NCBI GenBank assembly: GCA_001910725.1
Contig: MJGA01000031.1
Coordinates: 229,167-293,166, forward strand
From: Phanerodontia chrysosporium
Lineage: Eukaryota; Basidiomycota; Agaricomycetes; Polyporales; Phanerochaetaceae
Direction of reading: 5' to 3'
DNA: 64,000 bases
Notes under the pieces: generated by a model
Database searches by the model: none
What the model was told of the DNA's origin: nothing
The model's input: the letters and a program-made list of their open reading frames with translations, nothing else
Shown here: in pieces, positions 10,025 to 21,088 of the stretch
How the letters are laid out: each line of letters begins with the position of its first letter
How positions within the stretch are numbered: position 1 is the stretch's first letter
Program-made: the position numbers and the translations under genes

Positions 10025-11941
10025 TTACACTTTCCAGCCACCTGCCAGACCCATGACGTTGTCTGGGTCGACCCGCTGCTTCGTCTCGCGCATCCTGGGA
10101 AGGCTGTCTCCAAAAATCTGCTCCACGGGCGTGTTCGGCCCAGCGTAGTTGCCGTACACGGGCACGTCGGCGATGTCCTCGCCCGCGCCGAGCGCGACGG
10201 CGCGGAGATGTGCTGCGCTTTGTGCTGCGGCGGCCTGCATGGCCTCGTCGAACTCCGCGAGGTCCCACGCGTAGTAGATGTTCAGCGGGAGCAGACCGCG
10301 CTCGCGCGTCGGCGGGTATGCGGTCGCCGCCTCCGCGCCGTGCTTGAAGAGGCTCGTCAGGAACGGCTCGACGTCGTACGAGAGGAAGTTTGCGGAGCGC
10401 AGCGCGAGCCGCGCCGACCAGAACTGAGGGCTGCAGTGAGCATGGTGCTGGGCGTGCGACGGCGAAGACTGACCTGCGTCTCGTTCACGACTGCCTCGAG
10501 CAACGCGGGCGAGATCGTCGTCAGGGACACGGTGTCGAACACGGCGCTGGAGAAGAGGTCAGCGGCTTGGCCACAGGGAGGAGTTGATGCCTACCGGGTA
10601 GTCGCTGTGCTTGGTGTCGACTGCACGAGGGACAGGAAGGATCGGGTGGCTATATCTGAGCTGAGTGCAGGGATCGCCAGGAAGTCGTCGAAGATTCCCT
10701 CTGGCGGTGTGGGCCCATCGTAGAACATGAGCACGGAAGCTACAGCCTGGCGAAGTTAATAAGTACGGCTGCTGCCACAGAAATACGGATACGCACTGTG
10801 CCTTCAGCTACATTGTACGTCGGCAGGACCTGAGCCTTCGGATCGGTGACTTCTGCCTGGAACTTGGCTGTGGCTTTGTTCAGCTTTTCCCAGTTGTCCC
10901 CGAGTCCCAGAACAAACTTGTTGCCGCCCTGAGAAGCAGTGCGTGAGCGAGCAGAATGCGAAAGATTAGGAACAGATTGTACCCAGACTTGGCCCTGTGG
11001 GTAGGCTTTCGCTGTAAACCGCGTAACAATGCCCTTGACTGGAGTGAGTTAATCCAAAGCAGAGACTGTGATAGACTCACAAAGTTGTTGTAGCCTCCCT
11101 ATATCGCCTCTGCTCAACATTTATATTAACGTTTGTCTGATGAAAGACGCACCAGGACACTGAAGAAGAGGTCGGAGTCGCTCTCCCGAGTCACGTCAGT
11201 CACCTGGCCGTTTGGCAAAACGATCTGGAAGCCGACGATGTTGTCTACTGTAAGACCGTACTGGTTTGTAAGCCACGAGTATCCTGCGCAAATAAGCCAT
11301 GTTATGACAGAATTATTATTTGCCAATTGACGGCGACTGACCTCCGCCGAGACTAAAGCCTGCGACGCCGACACCGCTGACGCGACCTCCGACAACGTTC
11401 ACACCGAATGGTTCGAGCGCCTCGTACACAGCGTCCCAGGTGATGCCGTGCCGTAGTCGACGGTTTGTGCTGCGCTATTGTACGTGACGTTTCTGAAGCG
11501 CGACATCGCTATATGTACGCCGGTCGTGGAGGAGAAGCCGGCGTTCGTGGAGTGTCCGCCGCCCTTGACCGCAAAGGGCGTCTTTGTGCTCCCAAGGATT
11601 TGCAGCTGTGTTGGACGAGTCAGCTCCGCGATCAAGAGACATGAGTTTCGCACGAACAATCTTTCCGATATCCCCTGCACTGCCAGGCTCGATAGAGCAG
11701 GCAGCGAGCGCTGTGCTAGACGTAGCCCAATGATTGATACCATTGGTATAGCTCAGGCTACCTAGAGACCTTTGTGAGTGAGGAAAACGGAACACGAGGA
11801 GAGTATCCCTTTACCTGGCCAGTACACATCAGAGGCTTTGGAGACGGCCTTGGCAATGGAGTGGCAGGTGTCGCTAGCACTCGCGCCGGCCTTTGCGAGG
11901 GCGGATCCCGCCAGCAGAGCAACGACAGTCGAGCGGCGCAT
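10025..11941 (-). CDS. Secreted FAD-linked oxidase (VAO/PCMH family, BBE-like)
   Basis: Predicted extracellular flavoenzyme that oxidises a sugar or alcohol and passes electrons to O2, giving H2O2. It starts MRRSTVVALLAGSALAKAGA, a good signal peptide. Then come LSYTNGINHWATSS, an intron of 51 nt, and TPFAVKGGGHSTNAGFSSTT, where the GGGHS histidine is the usual 8-alpha FAD attachment site. Next are TWDAVYEALEPFGVNVVGG, GVGVAGFSLGGGYSW and NQYGLTVDNIVG of the FAD-binding PCMH domain. The C-terminus, PVYGNYAG... and KQRVDPDNVMGLAGGW, matches the BBE tail (YDPxxxF-type region). The second flavin-linking cysteine of bicovalent enzymes is not seen. A one-base frame break lies near 11445. A TATA-like element is at 12016-12024. 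Substrate is not predictable. Confidence 0.85.
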
Positions 11942-12015
11942 CCTGAGCAAGCTTTACACGGTCAACGGTCGAGCAGCAGCCTCCCGGTGTCCAGCACAAG
12001 CGAGGCCACCTCCGG

Positions 12016-12024
12016 CTTATATCC
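12016..12024 (-). promoter_or_regulatory. TATA-like element of the FAD oxidase
   Basis: Reads GGATATAAG on the minus strand, 75-83 bp upstream of the ATG at 11941. Spacing fits the other TATA-bearing secreted-protein genes in this window. Confidence 0.4.
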
Positions 12025-12839
12025 AACGGGCCCTGGCAGGCCAAGTGGCCGTCTTACGATTATTTCGCCGACTCGGTGTATTTTCGTGGTGATAGCGAGT
12101 GCGTAAGCACATTTGTCGCGACTGTAATGCGTGAACGGATCAGCATGCGCGGGAAGAGATCATGGATTTACGTTCTAGCAGAGTGCAGTGATTGGCTTGC
12201 CGAGGCAGTGGTTCGAGATCTTGTGCTGGCAAGCACATCTCGTCCACCCCGCGGCGACAGGTGCGCGCCTCGGATTGCTTCGCTCATGAGGTGCATTCTT
12301 GGCTGGCGATCTCTGTGAACAGAGTGCGTGCCTGACCTGTGAGCGGAGTGAACTGGTCTTAGAAAAGTCTCAATACAATCTGGCTGGTCGTCACAGTGCA
12401 ACATCTTGCCGGAATTCATGGCTTCGCGGATTTTCACATACTAAACCGCCGGTATCTTCAGCTGGTATATAGAACTGAGTATCTTTCCGAGGAGGTTGAG
12501 CACTAAGCTGAGTTGTTGAGGAACGAGATTGATCAGTGAGACTCTCCACGACGAAAGTCTGGTCAGAGGTTAGATAAGGATATGTTCAAGCTCGAGGCGC
12601 GTAATCTGATCTTATCTCTCAGCCAGGCTCTTCAGAGTCCAATGACTTCAATCCCCAAACACGATGTTCCCGTCTAACCTTCATAGTTCTTGGGGCTGGA
12701 GATTGTATCTCAATTGTCCCACGCCACCTAGACAACGTTCTCCTGCACGGCTCCACGACTGTGATTTCATTACCTTACTTATTAATGAGGTTGTTGGATG
12801 CGTCTCCCAGACGCTGAAGTGCTCGCGTAGTATCGACTG

Positions 12840-12886
<47 letters not shown>

Positions 12887-13272
12887 AGAAGAAGAAGAAA
12901 AAAGCTGGTCAGTAAGACGGGGGATAAACTGCTTGAACGATAGAGAGTGAACGTCATTGGCCAGCCATAGGCACATGGTAGGATTTGCTCTCTGACCATG
13001 TACATCTAGACTTCTGGTCTCACACCATTCGGGAGCATAGGTTGACATCATTAACTGAACCAGCAAGGCGCGCCGTACATACTGTTAGCACGGAAATACA
13101 GACGGGGAGGTAGTGCATTAGTGCGAGAGAGCCGGTATGGTTACATGGGGAGAAGACGAGACATGACAAGAGCAAAGCGGGAGGACGCGAACAAAATCAC
13201 ACAAGTCATATGCAAATCAGAAATGAGATCGTGAAGCGTGTATACTCTGTCGACGGGTCGAGACGTAATTCA
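12025..13272. other. Gap upstream of the FAD oxidase and downstream of CAF1B
   Basis: About 1.25 kb, AT-richer than its surroundings, containing the long poly-A tract described separately. It holds the distal promoter of the oxidase and the 3' region of the minus-strand CAF1B gene. I see no gene in it. Confidence 0.5.
12842..12904 (+). repeat. Poly-A tract of 43 A followed by GAA repeats
   Basis: A run of 43 consecutive A (12842-12884) is followed by GAAGAAGAAGAAG and more A. Open frames across it are homopolymer artefacts (poly-Lys plus, poly-Phe minus). It may be a microsatellite or the tail of an old retroposed copy; no retroelement coding sequence or clear target-site duplication is visible beside it. 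Exact length is likely uncertain in the assembly. Confidence 0.85.
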
Positions 13273-15901
13273 TCACGGGAGGTCGCCCACCCGAGTGAGC
13301 GCCGCACGCCGTTTCTTCTTTGGCGGCTCCTGGGCAGCCTCAGCGTCGGTTGCGGACGTATTGGCCGGAGCCGAGTTGGGGAGCTGCGCCTCGGACATGC
13401 CGGACAGGGACGGGATGTTCTCGTCGACACTGGCTGCCGGCGTCAGCGGCGGCTCGGCGGGGCGCTTGAGGGGCACAACGGGTTGGACGATGGGCGACAT
13501 GCTCGGCAAAGCGACGACGGAAGACGACGGCGTCGAAAGCGGTGTCGCCATCGTCGAGTTTGTCAGCGGCACCGAGTGGTGGTGCGCGATGGATTGCAGT
13601 TGTAGCGTCTGCTGTTGCGTATGGTGCGCCGGCAAGATCTCGTCGAAGACGACGAGGGTGCAGTAGCCATCTCGCGAGGAGAGGATCAGTGATTGGCCGT
13701 CGGGGGACCTAAGGATAGTGTGAGTGCAGATACCCCACTATTGGACTTTACGCCATACCATGACATGTCGGTGAACTCGTCGTAATGTAGCTTGGTGAGG
13801 AGGCAGACCGGTCCAGCCTGCTGTGTATCATGGATCGTGATTGTATCCATAGTCGCTACAGCGTAGAGCATCCGGTATGGCAGAGCAAAGACGGATGCTG
13901 TGCCAGAAGCGTTGGGTGTGATGGCAGGTGTGGCAGGCTTGGAAGCAGCCGGAGTAGGGGGACGCAACGAGTCAGCCGCAGAAAGCGCAGGCGACGGCAT
14001 TGTTGCGCTTTGTGGCGTCTGCGGGATGGCAATGCGCGGCGACGGCGCTATTATGGGCGAGGCACTCGCAGCATTCGGCGTCTGCTTGATAGGGGAACCG
14101 GCCGCCTCTGGTGTTTGAGACGGCCGAGGCTTAGGGTCCGCGATATCGATATCCACAGTCTTATCGACGCCCCTTTCCACTGGTACCGTCTTGGGCTCTA
14201 TGGACGACGACTCTCCGTCGCTGACGCCTGCGCGCAGCTCGTAGAGGATGGGCGAGAACTTGACAGCGACGCTCGCCTTCTTGTGACCGGGCAACCGGGC
14301 GATCGGGGGTCGTGCGAAGTTGGCCCGCGAATAGATGTAGACGGATGAGGACGACGCTTGGGAAGCCACATCGCCGGAAGGATGTCCTTTCCGCCCACGC
14401 TGCTCATCTTTCGACGAACTTGGCGTGACAGACGGGTCCTCGAACTGCCCAGCGGGTGTGAGAAGGAGTCCACCGTCAGGACTGAACGTCAGCGCCGGAA
14501 GAAGTTCGTGTAGCTCTCGTCGCCATACAGCTTCACCGAGTGCCACGTTGCCGCAGGCGTGGGGGGCATGCGTATCGCTGGGAGCGCAGGCATCGGGGAC
14601 GGCGAGCGTGCGTACCGCGTGTACGTCGCCGGCGACCCTGGCGCGTTTGAGCTGCTGAATGATGAGCGTCTGGATGATGGCCTTTCAACTGGTGGGGGAG
14701 GGAACATGGACGTTGATGGTGTGCTTGGGACGGACGGCGTAGGGGTAAGAAGTGCAGGAGCTTGGGACGAGGATGGAGTATGATCTTCCTTCAGAGGTTC
14801 AGCAACCCCCGAAGTGGACTCGGCCTCGCTCGTGGTGGATTCACGTCTGTACAGGCTCGGCCTGCTCGGGGTGCGACTATGGCTGTGGCTGTGACGGTGC
14901 ATCATCTTCGTGTTCTTGCCAATCGCATGCACTTCGAGAACACCCTGCTTGTAGGAGATGCTGTAGATGTGCATAGATCGGTCGCTACTTTGAGTAGCGA
15001 TGTATTCGTTGAGAGGATCCCAGGCGACGCCCTGGACGTAGTGATTGTGCTCTGCGATCTCATGCACGCATTTGCCTGTAGAACATGGTTCGGTCTTCGT
15101 CGAGCGCAACCTGTGGCGCAACACTCACCGTCGTTCACCGCAAAGATCCTTGCGCAGTTATCGGTGCTTCCGGCGATGATATACTCGCCAGTCGGGCTCC
15201 ACGCAAGATCGTACACTTGCATGGTCGTGCATCTGTGTGAGGGTTGAGGGACATGGGTAGGAACTATCGTCATGAGACATACCGGAAAGTTGTGCGCGGC
15301 TTCCAGTGCTCCTTCTCGTACTGCAGGTCCTCAGGAGTGAGATCACTGCCATACGCAGCGGCGTGTGGACTCGTCGTAGGGGCCCAGATGATAATCATCC
15401 CATCTATGGCGATCAAACTCAGTCGCAGGAGATACAGTTCCCTGGGATGTACGTACCATCTCCGGCGGACGCGATAAGTTCGCCTGCAGGCCGTGAGCCC
15501 TAGCTCGGGGTTGGACGCGTCAAACACGTACCATTGGGGCTCCAGCGCACAACGTTCACAGCGGCAGAGTGCCTGGCGAGGGTCGCGATATATTCCACCC
15601 GCGGTGGCCTCGTTGGCACAGTCTCTGCCCCCGCGCTCTCCCGTACTGACGGCGGCAGGATGTTCGGGTGGACCATCCACAGCTGATCAGGTGTCTCAGC
15701 AGTGGGTTGTACTCGGAGCACGGGGCGACATACTCTGACATGGTTGTCCTCTCCTCCTGTTGCGAGCTTGTACGCCTGGGTCGCGAAGTTCTTGTCTTGG
15801 GCAGGTCGCGCCTTCTTGAATGGCACAGGTTGGAAGTCACATGTGGATATCGGTTTGCTGTCGTGCCAGCGAATTTCGAGTGTTTTTACACGCATTGTCA
15901 T
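13273..15901 (-). CDS. CAC2: Chromatin assembly factor 1 subunit B (p60/Cac2, WD40 protein)
   Basis: Middle subunit of CAF-1, which deposits H3-H4 behind the replication fork. The N-terminus [19 protein letters not shown] matches the start of human p60 (an alternative start is 15895). WD40 repeats follow: [95 protein letters not shown], then [28 protein letters not shown] and [19 protein letters not shown]. The family-specific LLTPAGQF and FSPILYEL motifs exclude an ordinary WD40 protein. The C-terminal tail is disordered and ends in a basic patch, PPKKKRRA. About seven short introns are present. A single missing base near 14492-14498 breaks the frame inside [12 protein letters not shown]; both sides are strongly coding. 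Confidence 0.93.
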
Positions 15902-16312
15902 CGTTGCCTATGAATACAGAGAGGGGTCATTCGGTGAGGGGGAGAGTCAAGAGTTGCAGTCCTGGCCAACAGCCGTCGGCCCCAGACTGCGGGGTTTGTT
16001 TGTGATTAGTTATTACGCTGACAAGTCGCGCGACAGGCTACAACAGGAAATATCATTTCTGGGATAGCTTAGATCATTTTGTATGCTATCAACACAACAG
16101 TTACGAAATCCGATAACCATTCAATGCCCGATGATTTCGACCACGCCAGAGACTTGTGACCTCGGGACGTATTCACAAGATCATCTGAGACACGCAAAGC
16201 AACGAAACTCTAAGGCTGGCAGCCTGCTCAGGTCTCCATCGGGTTCGCAGGGCTCCATATCGCCGCCCGTGGGAGGCTTGGGAAACCGCACTAGTGCCCT
16301 CCAGCGCAGCAC
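15902..16312. other. Gap between CAF1B (5') and catalase (3')
   Basis: 410 bp of mixed composition that must contain the CAF1B promoter and the catalase 3' end. No TATA box or further gene is evident. Confidence 0.4.
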
Positions 16313-18922
16313 TCAGTAATTCAGGGTGCTGCTGTCCGACGGCTTCGTCGTGTTGAGCCACGTCGGGCCCGCAGGGAAGCTCGGCAGGGGGCTGGGCACC
16401 GTGACGCCCACGCCGTCCGCAACCGCCTTGCCCAGCGCAGGGTCAACGAGCGCGAAGAGCGCGACCTGCCGCTGCCGGACAGACACGCTCTTCACGGTGC
16501 CCAGGTGTCCCACGACGTTGCTGCACAGGAAGTCTCAGCGGGTGCCGCTCGCGGGTATCAGACACGGACGCACCCGATGAAGTTCTTCTGGTCCTGCTCG
16601 GACAGGCTCTTCCAGAAGCGTTGCGGCCAGTCAAAGTCGATGGCCGTCACTTCCGACAGCGACTTGACGGCGCCGCCCTGGGTGTTGTGTTAGCCACGAA
16701 CGGGAAGGCGGGGCCTGGTCCCACGCACCATCCATTGCTGGTGAGTGTCCTGAACATAGGGCAGAGGGGGGAGGTTGATCTTCTGCAGGGTCGACAGGTA
16801 ATTTGGACGGGACCCTTGGTTGCTGAACGCCATATGTCCATCACGCTGGAAGTTCGCTGTCGGGAACCGTCAGCGTCCGGCAACATATGACACACAGTGG
16901 ATTACATACCAACAGGCGATGTTGGTGCGTTGACAGGCAGTTGCTACGAAGACAAGGTCAACGACGATCCCTGCAGTAGTAAAGGCGCCCGCTTACCATG
17001 TAGTTCACGCCAAGGCGGTAACGCTGCGCATCTACAAAGTGAGAGACGTAAGCATCCAGCCGACGATGCGTCTCGTTCAGGCGGCGCACCTCCATACGAG
17101 AACAGGCGCGCCTGCAATACCGGGTCCGTCGAGGGCTCCCAGCCGGGCACGATACGTCCAGGAGAGAACGCCGCCTGCTCGATCTCGGCGAAGTAGCTAC
17201 GTTTACAGGAAGCACATGAGCATCTTCTCCGCGGGCGGGTGACTTCGCAGATGACGCCTCACTTTGCGGGGTTCTGCGTGAGGTAGAAGCGGCCGATCTC
17301 GTGGCGCGGGACGTCGTCGAAGCCCCAGTCCCTGCCCTGCACTCAGCGACGGTCCGCACATTCCACAGCGGGCGGGACACGCACTTGGTGAGGTCGAGCA
17401 CGTTGTACTTGAAGCGCTCCGCCTGCTGCGGCGTGAGCACCTGCGCGTACATCACCCAGCCGGGGTACGTCTTGTTCTCGATCGCCTCGAAGAGGTCCTG
17501 CTGCGCGTAGTCCGGGTTCGCGCCCGCGATCGCCGTCGCCTCTGCGTTTGTAAAGTTCTGGACCTGCGGGCGGGCGTCAGCAGCTGTGCGCGGGCGCGGG
17601 CACGGCGAGGGGCACGTACGCCCTGCATCGTCTCGCAATACAGCTTCACATAGACCCAGCTGCCGTCGGACTTGACCCATCTGTGCCGAGGTCAGTCAAG
17701 ATCTGGGGAAGGGGGTTGTGATGCCGTACCGGTAAGAATGCCCCGTCCATGCGTTCAGGTGGCGCACACCCTTGGGCGTGCCCAGGTCCGAGAAGAGGCG
17801 CATCACCTGGTAGAGCGACTCTGGGTTTGAGCTCAGGTAATCCCAGAACATGCTGTGTAAAGCCATCAGAATCGTGCTTTAGCTTGGAAGAAAGAGTACG
17901 CACTCGTGATCGCGGAGGTGTGTCTGCGGGTCGCGCTTCTGGGTCTATCGAGACATGAGTGCCTTCGCTAACCGGATTTGTGGATAAAGCGTACGTGAAT
18001 GAAGTGGGGGAACTTGGCGGGATCGCGGATGAAGAACACAGGTGTGTCTGCGGGAGACGTCAGTACATAGCTTCACCATCGATGAAAATACATACTGTTC
18101 ATGACCAGGTCCCAGATGCCCTTCCGTGTGCGGAATCTAAGTATCTCAGCAAGATGATCTCATTGGTAGTCGGGGGATGCTCACTTTATCGAGAAGCCAC
18201 GAGGGTCGCGGGCGGTGTCTGCAGAGCCCATCTCTCCACCGACGGTGCTGATACGTACTGAAACACAAACTCAACTTGCGCCCGCTAGCAGGATGACCAG
18301 GCACACACACCTGTGATCGGGGTTTTCAAGCCATTCTGAATAAGAATGAGGACCGAAGCATGACCGCGCAAGGTCTCATGCACGCACCTCCGAGAAGACG
18401 TCCCTAGAAGATGGGCTATCAATAGGAGCACGGATCGGGCAGGATTGGAGACTTACATGATAGTGTAGTTTTTCGCAAACTCTGCATTCGTAACTTCAAA
18501 GTACCCATGTGCACCGGCGGCCTTTGCGTGCACAACACTACCGTCTTGGTCAGCACGCCTTCGACGTCGCGGGGACTGCTGGCCACTCACCGCTCTGGAA
18601 TACGCTCACGCACGAAGTGCGCGAGGGTCTCGACGAGGTGCTGGTCCTGGAGGAGGAGAGGTCCTGGTTCCCGGCATCAGCACCGCACTGAGAGCAGGCA
18701 CGCCGCCGCGATGTGCATACCGTCGCTGCCAATCTTCTGTGCGTCGTACGGGTGCGTGTACGGCACGCCGGCCTCGGTCGCAAACGTGAGCTGCGGCGCA
18801 GGCTCCGCGTCGATCGCGGCCTGGACGTCGACGCCCGCGTTGATATCGAACGTGTACGCGTCCTGCGCGCGCGCCGCGGCGCACGCGAGTGCGAGCGCAA
18901 GAGCAAGTGCTGCACGGGCCAT
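16313..18922 (-). CDS. Secreted heme catalase (small-subunit type)
   Basis: Dismutates H2O2 to water and O2. The N-terminus [20 protein letters not shown] is a clear signal peptide. It is followed by [16 protein letters not shown], then [20 protein letters not shown] and [18 protein letters not shown], carrying the catalytic distal histidine (VVHAKAAG). The proximal heme tyrosine lies in [18 protein letters not shown], which is split by an intron after RLFSYG. Next come [30 protein letters not shown] and [20 protein letters not shown], then the tail [20 protein letters not shown]. Reconstructing the conserved blocks requires roughly a dozen introns, most near 50-60 nt. No C-terminal flavodoxin-like domain is present, so it belongs to the small-subunit class. 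A TATA box lies 61-68 bp upstream. It sits two genes from an H2O2-producing oxidase on the same strand. Confidence 0.92.
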
Positions 18923-18982
18923 CGTGCTGCTTTCGGAGGAGAAGGGTGTTCTTCAGGGTGCTCTGGCAGAGGGGCCCGCGCC

Positions 18983-18990
18983 TTATATAT
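18983..18990 (-). promoter_or_regulatory. TATA box of the catalase gene
   Basis: Minus-strand ATATATAA is embedded in a very GC-rich stretch, 61-68 bp upstream of the ATG at 18922. This suggests an inducible, strongly expressed promoter. Confidence 0.55.
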
Positions 18991-20086
18991 GTGCGTCGCG
19001 GGCGGGAGACGCTTCTTCGGTTGTGCCGCGCGCGTGCACGCGCTCCGCGAGCCCTGGGCCCGTCCCGTGCGCTGCATAAGCCGCGCGTGCGCCGCCCGCG
19101 GTGGCGGTGGCTGCCAGCATGGGTGTCCTCAGCCTGCGAGAGCCAGCCCCCGCTGCCCACGCGTGCACAGGCACCGCGCGACCCGCCTGTGCCCGCGCGA
19201 GCGCGTCCAGCGGGGAGATGGGAGGCACCCAAAGTTGGCGAGGACGGCGCGCTGGACAGGTCATGTGCCCGCCCGTGGGCCATTACGTGAAGGCTGCACG
19301 GGTGACTGGAGAAACCCTTTGGCCTGCGGCCGTCGACGTTGCGCACCGTCTGAGCCCTGGCAGATCCCTGCTCTTCTAGCCTGTGCGGGGCAGAGGTGTG
19401 CCGCGGGCACAATTGTGGTGCCGAAGTCCCGGCAGAGATGTCGAGTCGGAGAGCGTCCGCGGCCCCCAGTGCGTCTGTCCCTCCGCGCGACGGAGGTTTC
19501 AGCGGCGCACGGAGAGTTAGGCTCGCGGTGTCGAATGTTGCGAGATGAAACATCGGGCGGCGCGTCCGCGCTTGGGACGCGAGACAGGCGACCGTGCGTG
19601 CAGGCGGGCGAAGCGACGGGGCTGACCTCGCGCAGAACGCGAAGAAGGCCCAGGAATGCGGTTCTGACGCAGCAGACACAGCCTATCAGAGCTCAGGAAA
19701 TTACTCATCCCGAACGTGAGGCATAACGTGACTTGGCTGCTGCTGCTCACCTCAGCGAGGGCAGCGACCTTGTGGCGTGCGATGGGCGCGTAAGCGCCGG
19801 AAATTGATTTTATGCGGTTATGACGTCTACCACAACTTTCCAGTCTCTCCCAGGCCAAATGTAAGGGAAAACACAGTCTTCATAGTGAAACTTCATACGT
19901 GGCTGCCCAGCGCCCACCGTATGCTCCTAGCGTTGCCGTTCATCGGCGGGCAGGATATCCGGCATGGGTGCCGAGAAGAACACCTAGAAAGACGGATCAA
20001 CATCGAGTAAAGGCTGGATAGACACAGGTGTCATCGGGTTCGGAAGAACGCACTGTAGGTTACTTCTCGTAAGAAAGAGAAGCAGG
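18991..20086. other. Catalase upstream region, no gene seen
   Basis: The first 700 bp are GC-rich and carry long but unconvincing antisense frames. The rest is of average composition. No conserved family is visible. It should hold the distal catalase promoter and the 3' end of the small candidate gene at 20087-20429. Confidence 0.45.
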
Positions 20087-20429
20087 TTAGGCCCCCAAGC
20101 CACCCGATGTTCGCAGTCTGCGCTCAGGGACCTGTAATTTTAGTACGAACTCGAGTACAGCCAAGGAAGGGCCGTCACATGCCGCTCCACAGATACCGCT
20201 GAAGCTGTTATTAGATGGAGAGATTAGGTTAAGAGTCTGCGTAGACTCGGGGGTATCTGCAAACTTAGATATATGCGCATAGTCTGGTGTCAGCGTCCTA
20301 GATGCTGCCGTGAGATCTCCTTCTAGACGTCGGGCTGAGTCAACGTTTCGTACTGAGAACAAAACTTGGGCACTCACCTAGGCGCACAGCAAATGCGTAA
20401 AGCGGCAAGACGGCCAGGGATTTAGACAT
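20087..20429 (-). CDS. Possible small secreted protein (weak candidate)
   Basis: Two exons (20429-20378 and 20322-20087), joined by a 55-nt intron with a perfect GTGAGT donor, would encode 95 residues. The N-terminus MSKSLAVLPLYAFAVRL is hydrophobic and could be a short signal or anchor sequence. The rest has only two cysteines (in GICGAACDG) and no family I recognise. The argument for reality is the intron: its size and donor match those of certain genes here, and it preserves the frame. The argument against is the lack of any conserved motif. It could equally be a chance frame. Confidence 0.25.
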
Positions 20430-20580
20430 AGCGACAAAGCGGAAGTGGACCACTCCTCAAATATGCCTCATCCTCGGTCAGCCGTCCCAGGCATATCGGC
20501 AAGGGTACCATTACCAAAACCAGTATACTGTCCGCGCACAGCGCAAGATTGATACCACAAAAAACAAAAGAGCTCCGATT

Positions 20581-21088
20581 CTACGTAGACTTGCGAGGCG
20601 AATCTTCTTCGCCGTACAGCTTCCGCCTGCTCCAGTCTATCGTCCGGGTGCTCAGGTCACGGGCGTCGCGGAAGGCCGTCTCGACCTGCTTGTTCCAGCC
20701 GCTCTGCACGAGCAGCCGGAACGGGCGGTGCTCGATGCGATCGAATGCTGACGGGGGTGCGTTCGTCGGCGCGGAGGGTTCGGCGAGGCGTGCAGACAAG
20801 ACATGCAAGCTGCGGGTGCTCTGCGGGTCAGTAGCCGGGTGGCCGCGCGGACAGCCTGCACTGACTCATGGATGTGTTGCTCGGTCCTGTATCCCCATTT
20901 AGCGGAAGAACGCAGTGCACAAGTGCGTACGGTACGTACCGTGTCCGTATCATGGCGGAGAAGCCGTAGTATACCTGTGCAATGCGAGCAGCGGACGTGA
21001 GCGATCAGCGCGACCGGGCAGAGTCGGAAGAGCCGCGCACCCCTCCCGCAATGACTGCACCGGATATAGGGCCCAGAAGGAACGACAT
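20581..21088 (-). CDS. MIC12: MICOS complex subunit, MIC12/AIM5-like
   Basis: Predicted small inner-membrane protein of the MICOS complex at mitochondrial crista junctions. Four exons (21088-21041, 20974-20940, 20886-20862, 20820-20581) encode 115 residues, close to yeast Mic12 (106). Exons 1-2 give MSFLLGPISGAVIAGG|VYYGFSAMI, an N-terminal membrane segment. Exon 3 gives RTEQHIHES, and exon 4 gives LHVLSARLAEPS, HRPFRLLVQSGWNKQVETAF and RTIDWSRRKLYG. The W-N-x-Q ... D-W end resembles the C-terminus of yeast Aim5. The third intron is only 41 nt; a variant with acceptor GAGTCAG merges exons 3 and 4 in the same final frame. Because the exons are tiny, gene finders may miss the N-terminus. Seen: frames and splice sites. 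Inferred: family membership. Confidence 0.62.

Noticed and set aside
12842..12904. Poly-Lys or poly-Phe proteins across the A tract
   Set aside because: Translation of a homopolymer; no coding context on either side.
18606..19679. A 357-residue open frame on the minus strand overlapping the catalase 5' end
   Set aside because: It is rich in Arg, Ala and Pro, has no family resemblance, and is a shadow of GC-rich sequence; the catalase signal peptide in another frame is well supported.
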